Below, in pieces: positions 31,932 through 42,909 of a DNA stretch of 64,000 bases. The DNA comes from Rahnella bruchi (GTDB lineage: Bacteria > Pseudomonadota > Gammaproteobacteria > Enterobacterales > Enterobacteriaceae). The position numbers were made by a program, and so were the translations under genes. Under the pieces are notes generated by a model, which ran no database searches, had not been told where the DNA came from, and worked only from the letters and a program-made list of their open reading frames with translations. Each line of letters opens with the position of its first letter. Within the stretch, counting starts at the first letter, position 1. The stretch lies in NCBI RefSeq assembly GCF_003614975.1, contig NZ_QZWI01000005.1:224097-288096 (forward strand), written 5' to 3'.

Positions 31932-33602
31932 ATGGCTACACATGCCGCCGAGCCACTGGCTATACCGTCCTCCACCGCTTCGGTGTCAGGCTGGGCCAAA
32001 TGGCTTCCTTTACTGGTGCTTTGTCTGGCCCAGCTTTCCACTTCCGGCGATAACGCCACGCTGAGTATCGCCACCGGTGCGCTGGTCAAAGATCTGCATG
32101 CTTCGATGGATTTAATTAGTATTGCCAATGCCATGTACTCACTGGCCGCAGGCTCACTGATGGTCGCAGCAGGGATGGTCGGGTTGATTATCGGCTGGAA
32201 GAAAACCTTCCGTATCGGCTGTGCGTTATTGTTTTGCGCCGAGCTGACTGCCTTTTTCTCACCTAATATGCAAATTTTCACTTACGGTGCCCGTCTGCTG
32301 TCCGGCGTCGGTGGCAGCTTTATGATCCCATCCGTTCTCGGACTAATTGCCAGTAACTTTAAAGGCCGCGATCAGGCCGTGGCATTCGGCGCTATCGGTG
32401 CCGCCAGCGGAGTTTCTTTCGCCGCGGGGCCACTGATCTGCGGTACCCTTGTAGACCAGTTTGGCTGGCGCTACGCTTTTGCGGCAATCGCCTGCCTGTG
32501 CGTCGTGATTTTCGTCGGTTCTTTCATTATTCCTACACCGGCAAAACCGGAACGCAAAGTCCGTTTCGATTTACCGGGCGTAGTGCTGACGGTCATCGGT
32601 CTGTTCAGCGTCATTCTTGGCTTCCTCAAAGTATCAAGCTGGGGGCTGTTTACACCCTTTGCCGCGCCTTTCACTGTGTTTGGTTTAAGCCCTGCGCCGT
32701 TCCTGGTGTTATTGGGTTTAGTGGTTCTGGCACTGATGTTGAAATGGGAACGTCACCGTGAAGCGTCGGTGGGCAGTGCGCTGATCCCGATGTCATTCCT
32801 CTCTACACCCCAGGTACGTAACGGCTTATATCTGACAGCCTTTATTTTCCTGGCCTATGGCTCCGGCATTTTTGTGACCGTCAGTTTTGTACAGGTCGTG
32901 GCGGGGTTGAATGGTATTCAGACTGGCCTGATGATTTTACCCTTCGCTTTAGGCGTGGTGATCTTCTCGCTGGGGCTGCCGGTCGTATGGAAAAATGCCA
33001 ATCCGAAACGCATGTGTCAGGCGGCGCTGTTAATTGGCACTTTGGGATCCGTGCTGTGTATTTTCGGTTTCGGCCCTACCAGCTTCTCCGCCATTGTCCC
33101 CGTGGGTATGTGTTTGATTGGCGTAAGTATGGGTATCGTTTCAGCCTACTCCAGTTATATTGTCACCAGCGGATTACCACCCCGGGATGCACAGCAATCA
33201 GGTGGAGTACAAGCGACGTCGCGCAATGTCGGTCAGGCGATTGGCGTGGCAGTATGCGGCATGGTAATGCTGACGGCAGTCACTATGGGCGTTCAGGGGG
33301 CTGCACGTAGCGATACGGCATTAAGTCCTGATACTCAAACCAAAGTGTCAGAAATGACAGTAATCCCTTATCTGAGTGATACCGGTTTTTCAGCTTTGAT
33401 GCTCGAGCATGGCATCGTGCAAAAAGACGTTCCCGCTTTGACGAAGGTTTATCAAACTTCAAGACTCAATGCGACGCGCGCCGGGATGATTGCCACTGCC
33501 CTCATGACAGTGCTGTTCCTGTTCGGGACTCGAAATCTACCCACCAAAAACAAAGGTGCGCAGCCTGACAACGTGTCAGGTGATCGTAAAAAGAAAAACT
33601 AA
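31932..33602 (+). CDS. MFS transporter, DHA2-like, 14 membrane segments (copy 1)
   Basis: The 556-residue protein is a major facilitator of the drug:H+ antiporter-2 type. About 14 hydrophobic segments can be counted. Family landmarks are SGDNATLSIATGALVKDLHA in segment 1, the loop GWKKTFRIG, and the antiporter-like GGSFMIPSVLGL in segment 5. An acidic residue, D, in SGDNAT is retained in the paralogue. The C-terminal 60 residues include an extracellular loop and a basic tail. The ATG follows GAGG by about nine bases. It lies 141 bp after the amidohydrolase. Substrate and direction are unknown; most DHA2 members export toxic compounds. Confidence 0.85.
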   Translation: MATHAAEPLAIPSSTASVSGWAKWLPLLVLCLAQLSTSGDNATLSIATGALVKDLHASMDLISIANAMYSLAAGSLMVAAGMVGLIIGWKKTFRIGCALLFCAELTAFFSPNMQIFTYGARLLSGVGGSFMIPSVLGLIASNFKGRDQAVAFGAIGAASGVSFAAGPLICGTLVDQFGWRYAFAAIACLCVVIFVGSFIIPTPAKPERKVRFDLPGVVLTVIGLFSVILGFLKVSSWGLFTPFAAPFTVFGLSPAPFLVLLGLVVLALMLKWERHREASVGSALIPMSFLSTPQVRNGLYLTAFIFLAYGSGIFVTVSFVQVVAGLNGIQTGLMILPFALGVVIFSLGLPVVWKNANPKRMCQAALLIGTLGSVLCIFGFGPTSFSAIVPVGMCLIGVSMGIVSAYSSYIVTSGLPPRDAQQSGGVQATSRNVGQAIGVAVCGMVMLTAVTMGVQGAARSDTALSPDTQTKVSEMTVIPYLSDTGFSALMLEHGIVQKDVPALTKVYQTSRLNATRAGMIATALMTVLFLFGTRNLPTKNKGAQPDNVSGDRKKKN

Positions 33603-33649
33603 CCTGACAGTCCGGGTAGTAATCCATGGATTATTATTCAGATGTCGTT

Positions 33650-33683
33650 AGCGCGCATCCTGTTTTCAGGTTGCGCGCTTTTG
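33650..33683 (+). terminator. Hairpin terminator between the two transporters
   Basis: AGCGCGCA (33650-33657) pairs with TGCGCGCT (33672-33679), with an inner CCTG-TTTT-CAGG stem, followed by TTT. The second transporter may therefore be transcribed partly on its own. Confidence 0.7.
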
Positions 33684-33710
33684 CGTAGCTGAAATCATCA
33701 GGAAAATATT

Positions 33711-35327
33711 ATGGCTGAGAAAAGAAGCCTTAACCGACAGGCTATTGGCTTGCCCCTTCTGATTCTGTGCCTCGCTCAATTTCTGGCATCGGCAGATAAC
33801 GTTACGCTGAGTATCGCCACAAGTGCACTTATCCGCGATCTCGGCGCTTCAATGTCTCAAATCAGCACCGCCAACACCATGTATCCGTTGGTTGCGGGCA
33901 CCTTTATGGTTGCAGGAGGAATGCTTGGGCTGATTACAGGATGGTTAAAAACCTTTCGTAGCGGGTGCCTGATCTATTTCATCGCGGAAGCGATTGCCGT
34001 TTTCTCACCCTCTATGACGGTATTTACCTGCGTGGCAAGAATACTGGCAGGGATAGGCGGAAGCCTGATGATCCCGGCTGTGTTTGGCATCATCACAAGC
34101 AGCTTTCAGGGAAGACAACAAGCTATCGCCTTTGGTGCGCTGGGGGCAGCGAGCGGTTTCTCTTTCGCAATGGGGCCTGTGGTTTGTGGGTTACTGCTCG
34201 ATTACCTCGGCTGGCGCTGGGCGTTCGGTACTATGGGGGGACTGGCAATTATCATACTGCTTTGTTCTGTTCTGATCCCTTTGCCGGTTAAACCCGATTC
34301 CCGCGCCCGTTTTGATCTACCTGGTTTTATCCTTTCCACGCTAGGTCTGTTTCTGGTGGTATTTGGCATCTTGCAAATCTCCACCTGGGGATTGCTAACC
34401 CCCTTCAATCCTCCCTTCACGATTTTCGGCCAGAGCCCGGCACTTGCGCTGGTGGCCGCCGGACTACTGGTTCTGGTATTTATGCTGCGCTGGGAAAAGC
34501 ACCGGGAAAGGAGCTGTGGCAGCGCATTAATCCCCCAAACATTTCTGAAAACGCCACAGGTGCGGGCAGGTTTATACCTGACGATGTACATTTTCTTCGC
34601 TTACAGCTCGGGCATTTTTGTGGTGGTGAGTTTTGTGCAGGTCGTGGGAGGGCTGAATGCGGTTCACACCGGTCTGCTCATCATTCCTTTCGCCGTATGC
34701 CTGGCGGCCTCGTCGATAGGATTGCCATTAATTTTCCAGCAACGAAATCCCCGGCGTCAGTGCAGGGCTGGATTATTATTGGGCATAGCCGGTTCGGTCC
34801 TGGCGGCTACCGGCATTACCGACGGTCATTTTGATATTACGTTTGTTACACTGGGCTTGTGCCTGATTGGCGCCAGCATGGGAACCGTTGCCGCTAATGC
34901 CCCCTATCTCATCACCAGTGCGTTACCGGAACGGGACGCGCAACAATCGGGAGGGATCCAGGCGGCGGCCAGAGATATCGGACAGGCTTTGGGGATCGCG
35001 CTGGTCAGTATGGTTATGCTGACGGCGATTACTTTCAGCATGAAAAAGTTTACGGCAGAAATCTCCACGGTTACCCCGCAAACCTTTCTGACCGTGAAAA
35101 ATCTGAGAGTCATCCCTTATCTCAGCGACTGTGCATTTCAATCCATGATTGTAAAGTCAGGAGCCAACCCGCAAGACCTTCCCCTACTCATGCCGGTTTA
35201 TCAACATGTGCGTGCGCGCGTAACGCGTGCAGGACTGTTTTCCATGACCATAATGACCGCTATCTTTTTGCTCGGGACGGCAGGAATCCCCACTTCTTTG
35301 CCTCAGGCGAAAAAAAAGCCTGAATAG
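33711..35327 (+). CDS. MFS transporter, DHA2-like, 14 membrane segments (copy 2)
   Basis: The 538-residue protein is a clear paralogue of the preceding gene: SADNVTLSIATSALIRDLGA, GWLKTFRSG, GGSLMIPAVFGII, DAQQSGGIQAAARDIGQALG and the VIPYLSD segment near the C-terminus correspond one for one. Similarity runs end to end, so it is a tandem duplicate rather than a fragment. The ATG follows AGGAAA. Its stop codon lies inside the loop of a bidirectional terminator. Function is unknown, as for copy 1. Confidence 0.85.
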   Translation: MAEKRSLNRQAIGLPLLILCLAQFLASADNVTLSIATSALIRDLGASMSQISTANTMYPLVAGTFMVAGGMLGLITGWLKTFRSGCLIYFIAEAIAVFSPSMTVFTCVARILAGIGGSLMIPAVFGIITSSFQGRQQAIAFGALGAASGFSFAMGPVVCGLLLDYLGWRWAFGTMGGLAIIILLCSVLIPLPVKPDSRARFDLPGFILSTLGLFLVVFGILQISTWGLLTPFNPPFTIFGQSPALALVAAGLLVLVFMLRWEKHRERSCGSALIPQTFLKTPQVRAGLYLTMYIFFAYSSGIFVVVSFVQVVGGLNAVHTGLLIIPFAVCLAASSIGLPLIFQQRNPRRQCRAGLLLGIAGSVLAATGITDGHFDITFVTLGLCLIGASMGTVAANAPYLITSALPERDAQQSGGIQAAARDIGQALGIALVSMVMLTAITFSMKKFTAEISTVTPQTFLTVKNLRVIPYLSDCAFQSMIVKSGANPQDLPLLMPVYQHVRARVTRAGLFSMTIMTAIFLLGTAGIPTSLPQAKKKPE

Positions 35328-35338
35328 ACAGGCTTTTC
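35312..35338. terminator. Bidirectional terminator between transporter copy 2 and rluF
   Basis: AAAAGCCTG (35314-35322) pairs with CAGGCTTTT (35329-35337); A- and T-tracts flank both sides. The transporter stop codon TAG is in the loop. It serves the convergent rluF gene too. Confidence 0.85.
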
Positions 35339-35360
35339 GCAGACGCAGATAAGGACGAAA

Positions 35361-36245
35361 TTAGCGCCCTTTCTTCTTACGTCCTGGCTGCGCAAAGCGC
35401 TTACGGGAGGCGGCGTTACCTTCCGGTTTATCGGAATTTTTTGTTTTTGTGACAGCCGGTTTGGCCGCCGGTTTTTTAGCCTGAGCCGGTTTTGACTGCG
35501 TTTTTTTCGCCGGTTTATCTTCCGAAGACGAGTTTTCAATCAGCTTAAATAACTCGATCAGTTCATCATCGGTCAGGTCGCGCCATTCGCCCAGCGGCAA
35601 TCCTTTCAGATTGATGTTCATGATGCGCACACGTTCAAGCTTAGTGACTTCAAAACCAAAGTGCTTGGTCATACGGCGGATCTGACGGTTAAGCCCCTGC
35701 ACCAGCGTAATGCGAAACAACATCGGCGCTTCTTTCTTCACTTTGCACTTTTTGGTCACAGTACCGAGCATGGGTACGCCCGCGCCCATACCGGCAATAA
35801 ACTCGTCAGTGATCGGCTTGTTGACGGTCACGATGTATTCTTTTTCGTGGTCGTTACCGGCGCGCAGGATTTTGTTGACCAGATCACCATGGTTGGTCAG
35901 TAAAATCAGACCCTGTGAATCTTTGTCCAGGCGGCCAATCGGGAAGACGCGTTTGCTGTGGTTAACGAAATCGCGGATGTTGTCCCGCTCACCTTCTTCC
36001 ATCGTGGTGATGATGCCGACAGGCTTGTTCAGCGCGATAAGCACCAGATCTTCTTCATCTCGCGGCTCGATAATCTGACCATTCACTTTCACCACATCGC
36101 CGGCAAATACCTGAGCCCCTACCGCGGCACGCCTGCCATTGATAAAAACATTTCCCTGTTCGATGTAACGATCGGCATCGCGGCGCGAGCAAATTCCGCT
36201 CTCGCTAATGTATTTGTTAAGACGAATGGAGGAGTCGGTCAGCAT
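35361..36245 (-). CDS. rluF: 23S rRNA pseudouridine synthase RluF
   Basis: RluF makes pseudouridine 2604 (and 2605) of 23S rRNA in E. coli and also modifies tRNA-Tyr. The 294-residue protein has an N-terminal S4 domain ([20 protein letters not shown]), the RsuA-type catalytic motif [15 protein letters not shown] with the catalytic Asp, and the [10 protein letters not shown] motif. The C-terminal 55 residues are a Lys/Ala/Pro-rich basic tail. Start 36245 (MLTDSSIRL) matches E. coli; the frame extends four codons further. In E. coli rluF lies elsewhere, so its place beside glmS is a rearrangement. Confidence 0.95.
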   Translation of the reverse strand: MLTDSSIRLNKYISESGICSRRDADRYIEQGNVFINGRRAAVGAQVFAGDVVKVNGQIIEPRDEEDLVLIALNKPVGIITTMEEGERDNIRDFVNHSKRVFPIGRLDKDSQGLILLTNHGDLVNKILRAGNDHEKEYIVTVNKPITDEFIAGMGAGVPMLGTVTKKCKVKKEAPMLFRITLVQGLNRQIRRMTKHFGFEVTKLERVRIMNINLKGLPLGEWRDLTDDELIELFKLIENSSSEDKPAKKTQSKPAQAKKPAAKPAVTKTKNSDKPEGNAASRKRFAQPGRKKKGR

Positions 36246-36354
36246 TGAGCAAAGCACCTTCAGAAAAACGCGAACTATACCTTATCCGGCGCGGGTTACG
36301 AAGTCTGAGAGAATAAAATCGTGACCAGTTGCCGAGAAAGAGAAAAACCGGAAA

Positions 36355-36384
36355 CAATAAAAAAGCGCCTCGAAAGGCGCTTAT
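36355..36384 (-). terminator. Rho-independent terminator of glmS
   Basis: On the minus strand the stem AAGCGCCT/AGGCGCTT (36375-36382 with 36363-36370) is followed by a T-rich run. It lies 37 bp after the glmS stop. Confidence 0.88.
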
Positions 36385-36419
36385 AAAATTTCTACAATCG
36401 GTCGCAGAAGCAGACGAAC

Positions 36420-38249
36420 TTATTCCACGGTCACAGATTTCGCTAGGTTACGTGGCTGGTCGACGTCAGTCCCTTTAATCAGCGCAACGTAGTAGGACAG
36501 TAACTGTAACGGCACGGTATAGAAAATCGGTGCGACGATTTCTTCAACGTGTGGCAGCTGGATAATCTTCATCCCTTCGCTGTCGGTGAAACCGGCATCC
36601 TGATCGGCGAAGACATACAACAGGCCGCCGCGGGCGCGTACTTCTTCGATATTCGATTTCAGTTTTTCCAGCAATTCGTTATTTGGTGCAACGACGATCA
36701 CCGGCATATCCGCATCAATCAGCGCCAGAGGGCCATGTTTCAGCTCGCCTGCCGCATAAGCTTCTGCGTGAATATATGAAATCTCTTTCAGCTTCAGCGC
36801 ACCTTCCATCGCGATTGGATACTGATCGCCGCGACCAAGGAACAGGGCGTGATGCTTATCAGAGAAACCTTCAGCCAGAGATTCGATGGTTTTATCCAGC
36901 GACAGCATCTGCTCGATACGCGCAGGCAGAGCCTGAAGCGCGTGAACAATGTCGTGCTCGACTTGCGGGCTCATCCCTTTCAGGCGACCCATACGCGCCA
37001 CCAGCATCAGCAGAACAGTCAGCTGTGTAGTGAATGCTTTGGTGGAGGCCACGCCGATTTCTGTGCCCGCTTTGGTCATCAGCGCCAGATCGGACTCACG
37101 AACCAGAGAAGAACCGGCCACATTACAGACCGCCAGGGAACCGAGATAACCCAGTTCTTTCGACAGACGCAGCGCTGCCAGCGTGTCGGCCGTTTCACCG
37201 GACTGAGAAAGCGTGATGATAAGACTGCCCGGACGAACAGCAGATTTGCGATAGCGGAATTCAGACGCGATTTCGACGTCGCATGGCATACCGGCCAGAG
37301 ATTCGAACCAGTAACGAGCCACCATGCCGGAGTTGTAGGAAGTCCCGCAGGCAATGATCTGCACGTGCTGAACACGCGATAAGATTTCGTCCGCTTTTTC
37401 GCCCAGTTCTCTCAGATTCACTTCGCCGTGACTGAAACGCCCTTCAAGGGTGTTTTTAATGGCCAGCGGTTGTTCGTAAATCTCTTTTTGCATGTAGTGA
37501 CGGTAAGTGCCTTTATCACCGGCATCGTACTGCACTTTGGATTCGATCTCTTCACGTTCTACAGCATGACCATTTTTGTCATAAACGCTGACAGAACGGC
37601 GTTTAACTTCAGCAACATCCCCTTCTTCCAGGAACAGGAAGCGGCGGGTCACGGGTAACAGCGCCAGCTGGTCGGAAGCGATAAAGTTTTCACCTACGCC
37701 ACGGCCAATCACCAGCGGGCTGCCGGAACGGGCGGCGACAAGAACGGACGGGTCGCGTCGGTCCATCACAACGGTGCCATATGCACCGCGCAGTTGCGGA
37801 ATTACGCGCTGAACGACTTCCAGCAGCGTGCCGCCCTGAAGTTGTTCCCAATGCACCAGATGCGCGATGACTTCGGTATCCGTTTCAGAGTCAAAACGGT
37901 AGCCGCGTTCAATCAGTAATTCCCGCAGAGGTTCGTGGTTTTCGATAATACCGTTATGCACCACCGCAATGTAATCAGAGACATGCGGATGAGCATTGGC
38001 TTCAGAAGGCTCGCCGTGGGTTGCCCAGCGCGTGTGGGCAATACCGGTGCCACCGTGCAAAGGATGTTCATCCAGCGCATCGGCCAGCATCTGGACTTTG
38101 CCCAAACGACGCAGACGTCCCATTTTTCCTTCGGCATCAATCACAGCCAGACCGGCTGAGTCATAACCGCGGTATTCAAGACGGCGTAAACCTTCCAACA
38201 AAATTTCAGCAATATCGCGTTGCGCTACAGCGCCTACAATTCCACACAT
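36420..38249 (-). CDS. glmS: Glutamine-fructose-6-phosphate aminotransferase
   Basis: GlmS makes glucosamine-6-phosphate from fructose-6-phosphate and glutamine, the first step to UDP-GlcNAc. The 609 residues equal E. coli. Processing exposes Cys2 ([12 protein letters not shown]), the glutaminase nucleophile. Two SIS domains bind the sugar phosphate ([26 protein letters not shown]), and the C-terminus ends [15 protein letters not shown]. The open frame extends to 38432, but the start at 38249 is fixed by the need for Cys2 and by AGGA eleven bases upstream. The 227-bp spacer to glmU carries RNA hairpins. Confidence 0.99.
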   Translation of the reverse strand: MCGIVGAVAQRDIAEILLEGLRRLEYRGYDSAGLAVIDAEGKMGRLRRLGKVQMLADALDEHPLHGGTGIAHTRWATHGEPSEANAHPHVSDYIAVVHNGIIENHEPLRELLIERGYRFDSETDTEVIAHLVHWEQLQGGTLLEVVQRVIPQLRGAYGTVVMDRRDPSVLVAARSGSPLVIGRGVGENFIASDQLALLPVTRRFLFLEEGDVAEVKRRSVSVYDKNGHAVEREEIESKVQYDAGDKGTYRHYMQKEIYEQPLAIKNTLEGRFSHGEVNLRELGEKADEILSRVQHVQIIACGTSYNSGMVARYWFESLAGMPCDVEIASEFRYRKSAVRPGSLIITLSQSGETADTLAALRLSKELGYLGSLAVCNVAGSSLVRESDLALMTKAGTEIGVASTKAFTTQLTVLLMLVARMGRLKGMSPQVEHDIVHALQALPARIEQMLSLDKTIESLAEGFSDKHHALFLGRGDQYPIAMEGALKLKEISYIHAEAYAAGELKHGPLALIDADMPVIVVAPNNELLEKLKSNIEEVRARGGLLYVFADQDAGFTDSEGMKIIQLPHVEEIVAPIFYTVPLQLLSYYVALIKGTDVDQPRNLAKSVTVE

Positions 38250-38476
38250 CAGTTTTATTCCTATATAAGGTCTTTCGGGACCTTTTTGATGCCTGACCTG
38301 ATTTATCCACAAGCCCCGTTTTCCGGTGTACTTGCGGTTCCCCGAGCCTTGTAGAGAGTTGGGGATTATTATGTTTTGGTCTGCATTCCGACGATAAAAC
38401 GCAGACCAAAACACAACGTGATAAACACACATCAGGCGCAGAAAACTGCGCCTGAATACTTAAGTCTCAGAATAGC
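38250..38476 (-). promoter_or_regulatory. glmU-glmS intercistronic leader with three hairpins
   Basis: On the transcript, in order from glmU: a 10-bp stem with AAAA/TTTT loop (38432-38455); a perfect 13-bp stem with 16-base loop (TGTTTTGGTCTGC at 38372-38384 with 38401-38413); and a short AAGGTC/GACCTT hairpin (38267-38284) ending just before the AGGA ribosome-binding site. In E. coli this leader is the site of GlmZ small-RNA activation after RNase E cleavage near the glmU stop. A similar role here is inferred. A DnaA box lies at 38303-38311. Confidence 0.6.
38303..38311 (+). promoter_or_regulatory. Perfect DnaA box in the glmU-glmS spacer
   Basis: TTATCCACA matches the strong DnaA-box consensus exactly. 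It is about 54 bp upstream of the glmS start. Whether DnaA binds here is unknown; one perfect 9-mer by chance in this window would not be surprising. Confidence 0.5.
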
Positions 38477-39847
38477 TTATTTTTTCTTTACCGGTTTCTG
38501 CCAGTCAGGTTTATGCACCTGCGGCACACGGCTCAACAGAAGGCCGTTGTCCGGTACATCGCGCGTAACGGTCGTACCCGCAGCGATAGTCACGTTATTG
38601 CCCACGCTCACTGGCGCGACCAGCTGCGTGTCAGAACCGACGAAGACATCATTCCCGATGACAGTTTTGTGTTTGTTCACGCCGTCGTAGTTACAGGTGA
38701 TGGTGCCCGCGCCGATATTGACGTTGTCACCAATCTCAGCGTCGCCGAGATAAGAAAGATGACCCGCTTTGGAGCCTTTGCCAAGACGGGATTTTTTGAT
38801 TTCGACGAAGTTGCCGACATGCGCGCCTTCGGCCAGTTCAGCGCCAGGGCGCAGACGGGCAAAAGGCCCAACTGTACAACCGCTTTCCAGCACCGCATCT
38901 TCGAAAATACTGTACGGGCTGACCTCACAGTCATCGCCAATCACACAGTTCTTTAGCACGCAGCCTGTACCAATTTTGACGCGATCGCCCAGTTTTACGT
39001 GACCTTCGATAATCACGTTCGTGTCAATCACCACATCGATGCCGTGCGCCAGCTCGCCGCGCAGATCAAAACGCGCCGGATCCATCAGCATCACGCCTTC
39101 CAGCAACAGGCGTTCAGCCTGTTCGCTCTGATATACGCGCTCGAGTCGGGAAAGTTGCAGGCGGTTATTCACACCATCCACTTCACTGTTTCGTGCCGGA
39201 TGAACGGTAGCAATCAGGTGCCCTTCCGCGTGAGCCATCGCAATAATATCGGTGATGTAATATTCGCCCTGTGCGTTGTTGTTATTCAGCTGACCGAGCC
39301 AGCGTTTGAATGACGCACCATTTGCCACCAGAATACCGGTGTTAATTTCCTGAATCTTCAGCTGCTCTTCACTGGCATCTTTTTGCTCTATGATGCCGGT
39401 AACGATGCCGTTCTCACGAACGATACGGCCATAACCGGACGGGTCATCCAGCACAACGGTCAGTAATCCAATGCCACCTTCAGGCTTAGCTTTCAGCAAA
39501 TTATTCAGCGTATCGACAGAAATCAGCGGAACATCGCCGTACAGCATCAGCACATCTTCATCATCGGCAAAATACGGCGCAGCCTGTTGCATCGCATGGC
39601 CGGTACCCAGTTGCTCAGCCTGCAATACCCAGTTCAGATCACTGCCTGCCAGATTTTTCTTCAGTAAATCGCCGCCGTGGCCATAGACCAGATGCACGTT
39701 CCGGGCACCCACTTGCGTGGCAGCATCAATGACGTGCTGAACCATTGGCTTGCCGGCCAACGGGTGAAGAACTTTCGGAAGGTTGGAGTACATGCGTGTC
39801 CCCTTGCCCGCGGCAAGGATCACCACACTCAGTGCGCTGTTCGACAT
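38477..39847 (-). CDS. glmU: Bifunctional UDP-GlcNAc pyrophosphorylase / GlcN-1-P acetyltransferase
   Basis: GlmU catalyses the last two steps to UDP-GlcNAc. The 456-residue protein has an N-terminal Rossmann-like uridyltransferase with [20 protein letters not shown] and a C-terminal left-handed beta-helix built of hexapeptide repeats (for example [20 protein letters not shown] and [20 protein letters not shown]), with the acetyl-CoA site near [11 protein letters not shown]. It lies upstream of glmS and downstream of the atp operon, the usual enterobacterial order. Confidence 0.99.
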   Translation of the reverse strand: MSNSALSVVILAAGKGTRMYSNLPKVLHPLAGKPMVQHVIDAATQVGARNVHLVYGHGGDLLKKNLAGSDLNWVLQAEQLGTGHAMQQAAPYFADDEDVLMLYGDVPLISVDTLNNLLKAKPEGGIGLLTVVLDDPSGYGRIVRENGIVTGIIEQKDASEEQLKIQEINTGILVANGASFKRWLGQLNNNNAQGEYYITDIIAMAHAEGHLIATVHPARNSEVDGVNNRLQLSRLERVYQSEQAERLLLEGVMLMDPARFDLRGELAHGIDVVIDTNVIIEGHVKLGDRVKIGTGCVLKNCVIGDDCEVSPYSIFEDAVLESGCTVGPFARLRPGAELAEGAHVGNFVEIKKSRLGKGSKAGHLSYLGDAEIGDNVNIGAGTITCNYDGVNKHKTVIGNDVFVGSDTQLVAPVSVGNNVTIAAGTTVTRDVPDNGLLLSRVPQVHKPDWQKPVKKK

Positions 39848-40081
39848 AGGTAACCTGACAAATCCAGTTTGAGTGACAAAAGTAACCCGTTCAATGTACG
39901 GATTACTACATATTTCGCTTCAAAAACCACCCACAGACCGCAGCCTGCAAGGGTTGTATGCTGTATAGACTACACCAAAAAAACTGAGGGTAAAGTGTCG
40001 ATTAATCACGCAAGTATTCCACTAAAAGCAAGAATTTGCGTTGGGAAAAATACTGAAAATGCACTTTATTAAAGGCAAAAA

Positions 40082-40105
40082 AAAAGCGACCCGAAGGTCG
40101 CTTTT
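40082..40105 (-). terminator. Rho-independent terminator of the atp operon
   Basis: A perfect 10-bp stem with CGAA loop (40082-40091 with 40096-40105; AAAAGCGACC and its complement), followed on the minus strand by further T. It lies 13 bp after the atpC stop. The rest of the 271-bp gap to glmU shows no gene and must contain the glmU promoter, which I could not pinpoint. Confidence 0.92.
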
Positions 40106-40118
40106 CTAACTGATGTCG

Positions 40119-40541
40119 TTACATCGCTTTTCTGGTCAGTTCGATAACGCGAAGTTTCGCGATCGCCTTAGCCAGTTCCGCTGACGCCTGAGCGTAATCA
40201 ACGTCGCCGTGAGAACCACTAATGTGTTCTTCCGCTTTGCGCTTAGCTTCAAGCGCGCGCGCTTCGTCGAGGTCTTGCCCACGGATTGCAGTATCAGCCA
40301 ACACGGTCGTTGCATTCGGCTGCACCTCAAGGATGCCACCGGAAAGATAGATATACTCTTCTTCACCGTGTTCTTTAACAATGCGCACCATGCCAGGCTT
40401 GATGGCGGTGAGCAGCGGAGCATGCCCTGGGAAAATACCCAGTTCGCCTTCGCTACCCGTCACCTGGATTTTTTGTACCATGCCAGCAAACATACGTTTT
40501 TCAGCACTTACAACATCCAGATGGTAAGCTTTTTCAGCCAT
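40119..40541 (-). CDS. atpC: ATP synthase F1 subunit epsilon
   Basis: Epsilon is part of the central rotor stalk and an intrinsic inhibitor of ATP hydrolysis. The 140-residue product begins [20 protein letters not shown], with a beta-sandwich ([20 protein letters not shown]) and a C-terminal helical hairpin ([20 protein letters not shown]). The start at 40541 is preferred over 40556 because it matches the family and has AGAGGA upstream. It is last in the operon. Confidence 0.98.
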   Translation of the reverse strand: MAEKAYHLDVVSAEKRMFAGMVQKIQVTGSEGELGIFPGHAPLLTAIKPGMVRIVKEHGEEEYIYLSGGILEVQPNATTVLADTAIRGQDLDEARALEAKRKAEEHISGSHGDVDYAQASAELAKAIAKLRVIELTRKAM

Positions 40542-40568
40542 GTCATCCTCTCTCACAACAAGCTAGTG

Positions 40569-41978
<1,410 letters not shown>

Positions 41979-41983
41979 CTAGC

Positions 41984-42847
41984 TTAAACCGCGGAGGCTC
42001 CCCCGACGATCTCGGTGAGTTCCTGAGTGATGCTGGCCTGACGAGCTTTGTTGTATACCAACTGCAGCTCTTTGATCAGGCTGCCGCCGTTATCGGTTGC
42101 GGCTTTCATCGCTACCATTCGCGCGGCCTGTTCGCTGGCCAGGTTTTCTACGACGCCCTGATAAACCTGGGATTCCACGTAGCGACGCAGGAGGGTGTCC
42201 AGCAAGGCTTTAGGGTCCGGCTCATACAGGTAATCCCAGGATTTCTTCGCCAGTTCGCCGTCTTCTGCCGGTGGCAGTGGCAACAGCTGAACGATGCGGG
42301 GTTCCTGAGACATGGTATTGATAAATTTATTGCTGACAACGCATAACTTGTCTAAGCGACCTTCGTCGAAAGCCTGCAACATCACTTTCACCGGTCCGAT
42401 CAGTTCTGACAGAGAAGGGTTATCCCCCATGCCAGTCACCTGAGCAACAACGTTGCCACCCACGGAGCCGAAGAAAGAGGCTGCTTTGGAACCGATCAGT
42501 GCGAGATCAACTTCAACACCTTTTTCGGACCAGCCTTTCATCTCTGACAGCAGCTTTTTGAACAGGTTAATGTTCAGACCACCACAAAGACCACGGTCGG
42601 TAGACACCACCAGATACCCGACGCGCTTAATTTCACGCTCATCCAGGTACGGGTGCTTGTATTCCAGATTCCCTAGCGCGAGGTGACCAATCACTTCACG
42701 AATGGTTTCTGCATAAGGACGGCTGGCCGCCATGCGATCCTGCGTTTTACGCATTTTGGAGGCGGCGACCATTTCCATCGCTTTAGTGATCTTTTGCGTG
42801 TTTTGCACGCTGCTGATCTTACTACGTATCTCTTTTCCGCCGGCCAT
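41984..42847 (-). CDS. atpG: ATP synthase F1 subunit gamma
   Basis: Gamma is the central shaft that couples proton-driven rotation to catalysis in beta. The 287-residue protein starts [20 protein letters not shown], the N-terminal helix of the coiled coil. Its C-terminal helix, [20 protein letters not shown] then EIVGGASA, is the conserved partner strand. DRGLCGGLN in the globular part is conserved. Confidence 0.99.
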   Translation of the reverse strand: MAGGKEIRSKISSVQNTQKITKAMEMVAASKMRKTQDRMAASRPYAETIREVIGHLALGNLEYKHPYLDEREIKRVGYLVVSTDRGLCGGLNINLFKKLLSEMKGWSEKGVEVDLALIGSKAASFFGSVGGNVVAQVTGMGDNPSLSELIGPVKVMLQAFDEGRLDKLCVVSNKFINTMSQEPRIVQLLPLPPAEDGELAKKSWDYLYEPDPKALLDTLLRRYVESQVYQGVVENLASEQAARMVAMKAATDNGGSLIKELQLVYNKARQASITQELTEIVGGASAV

Positions 42848-42909
42848 CTCTGCTTCTCCTCAAGACCAAACGGCCTGCCGGGTTTTAATACCAGCAGGAC
42901 CGTCTAGTG

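Noticed and set aside
38250..38432. N-terminal extension of the glmS frame by 61 codons
   Set aside because: GlmS needs Cys2 as its nucleophile, and the start at 38249 matches the family length exactly; the extension overlaps leader hairpins.
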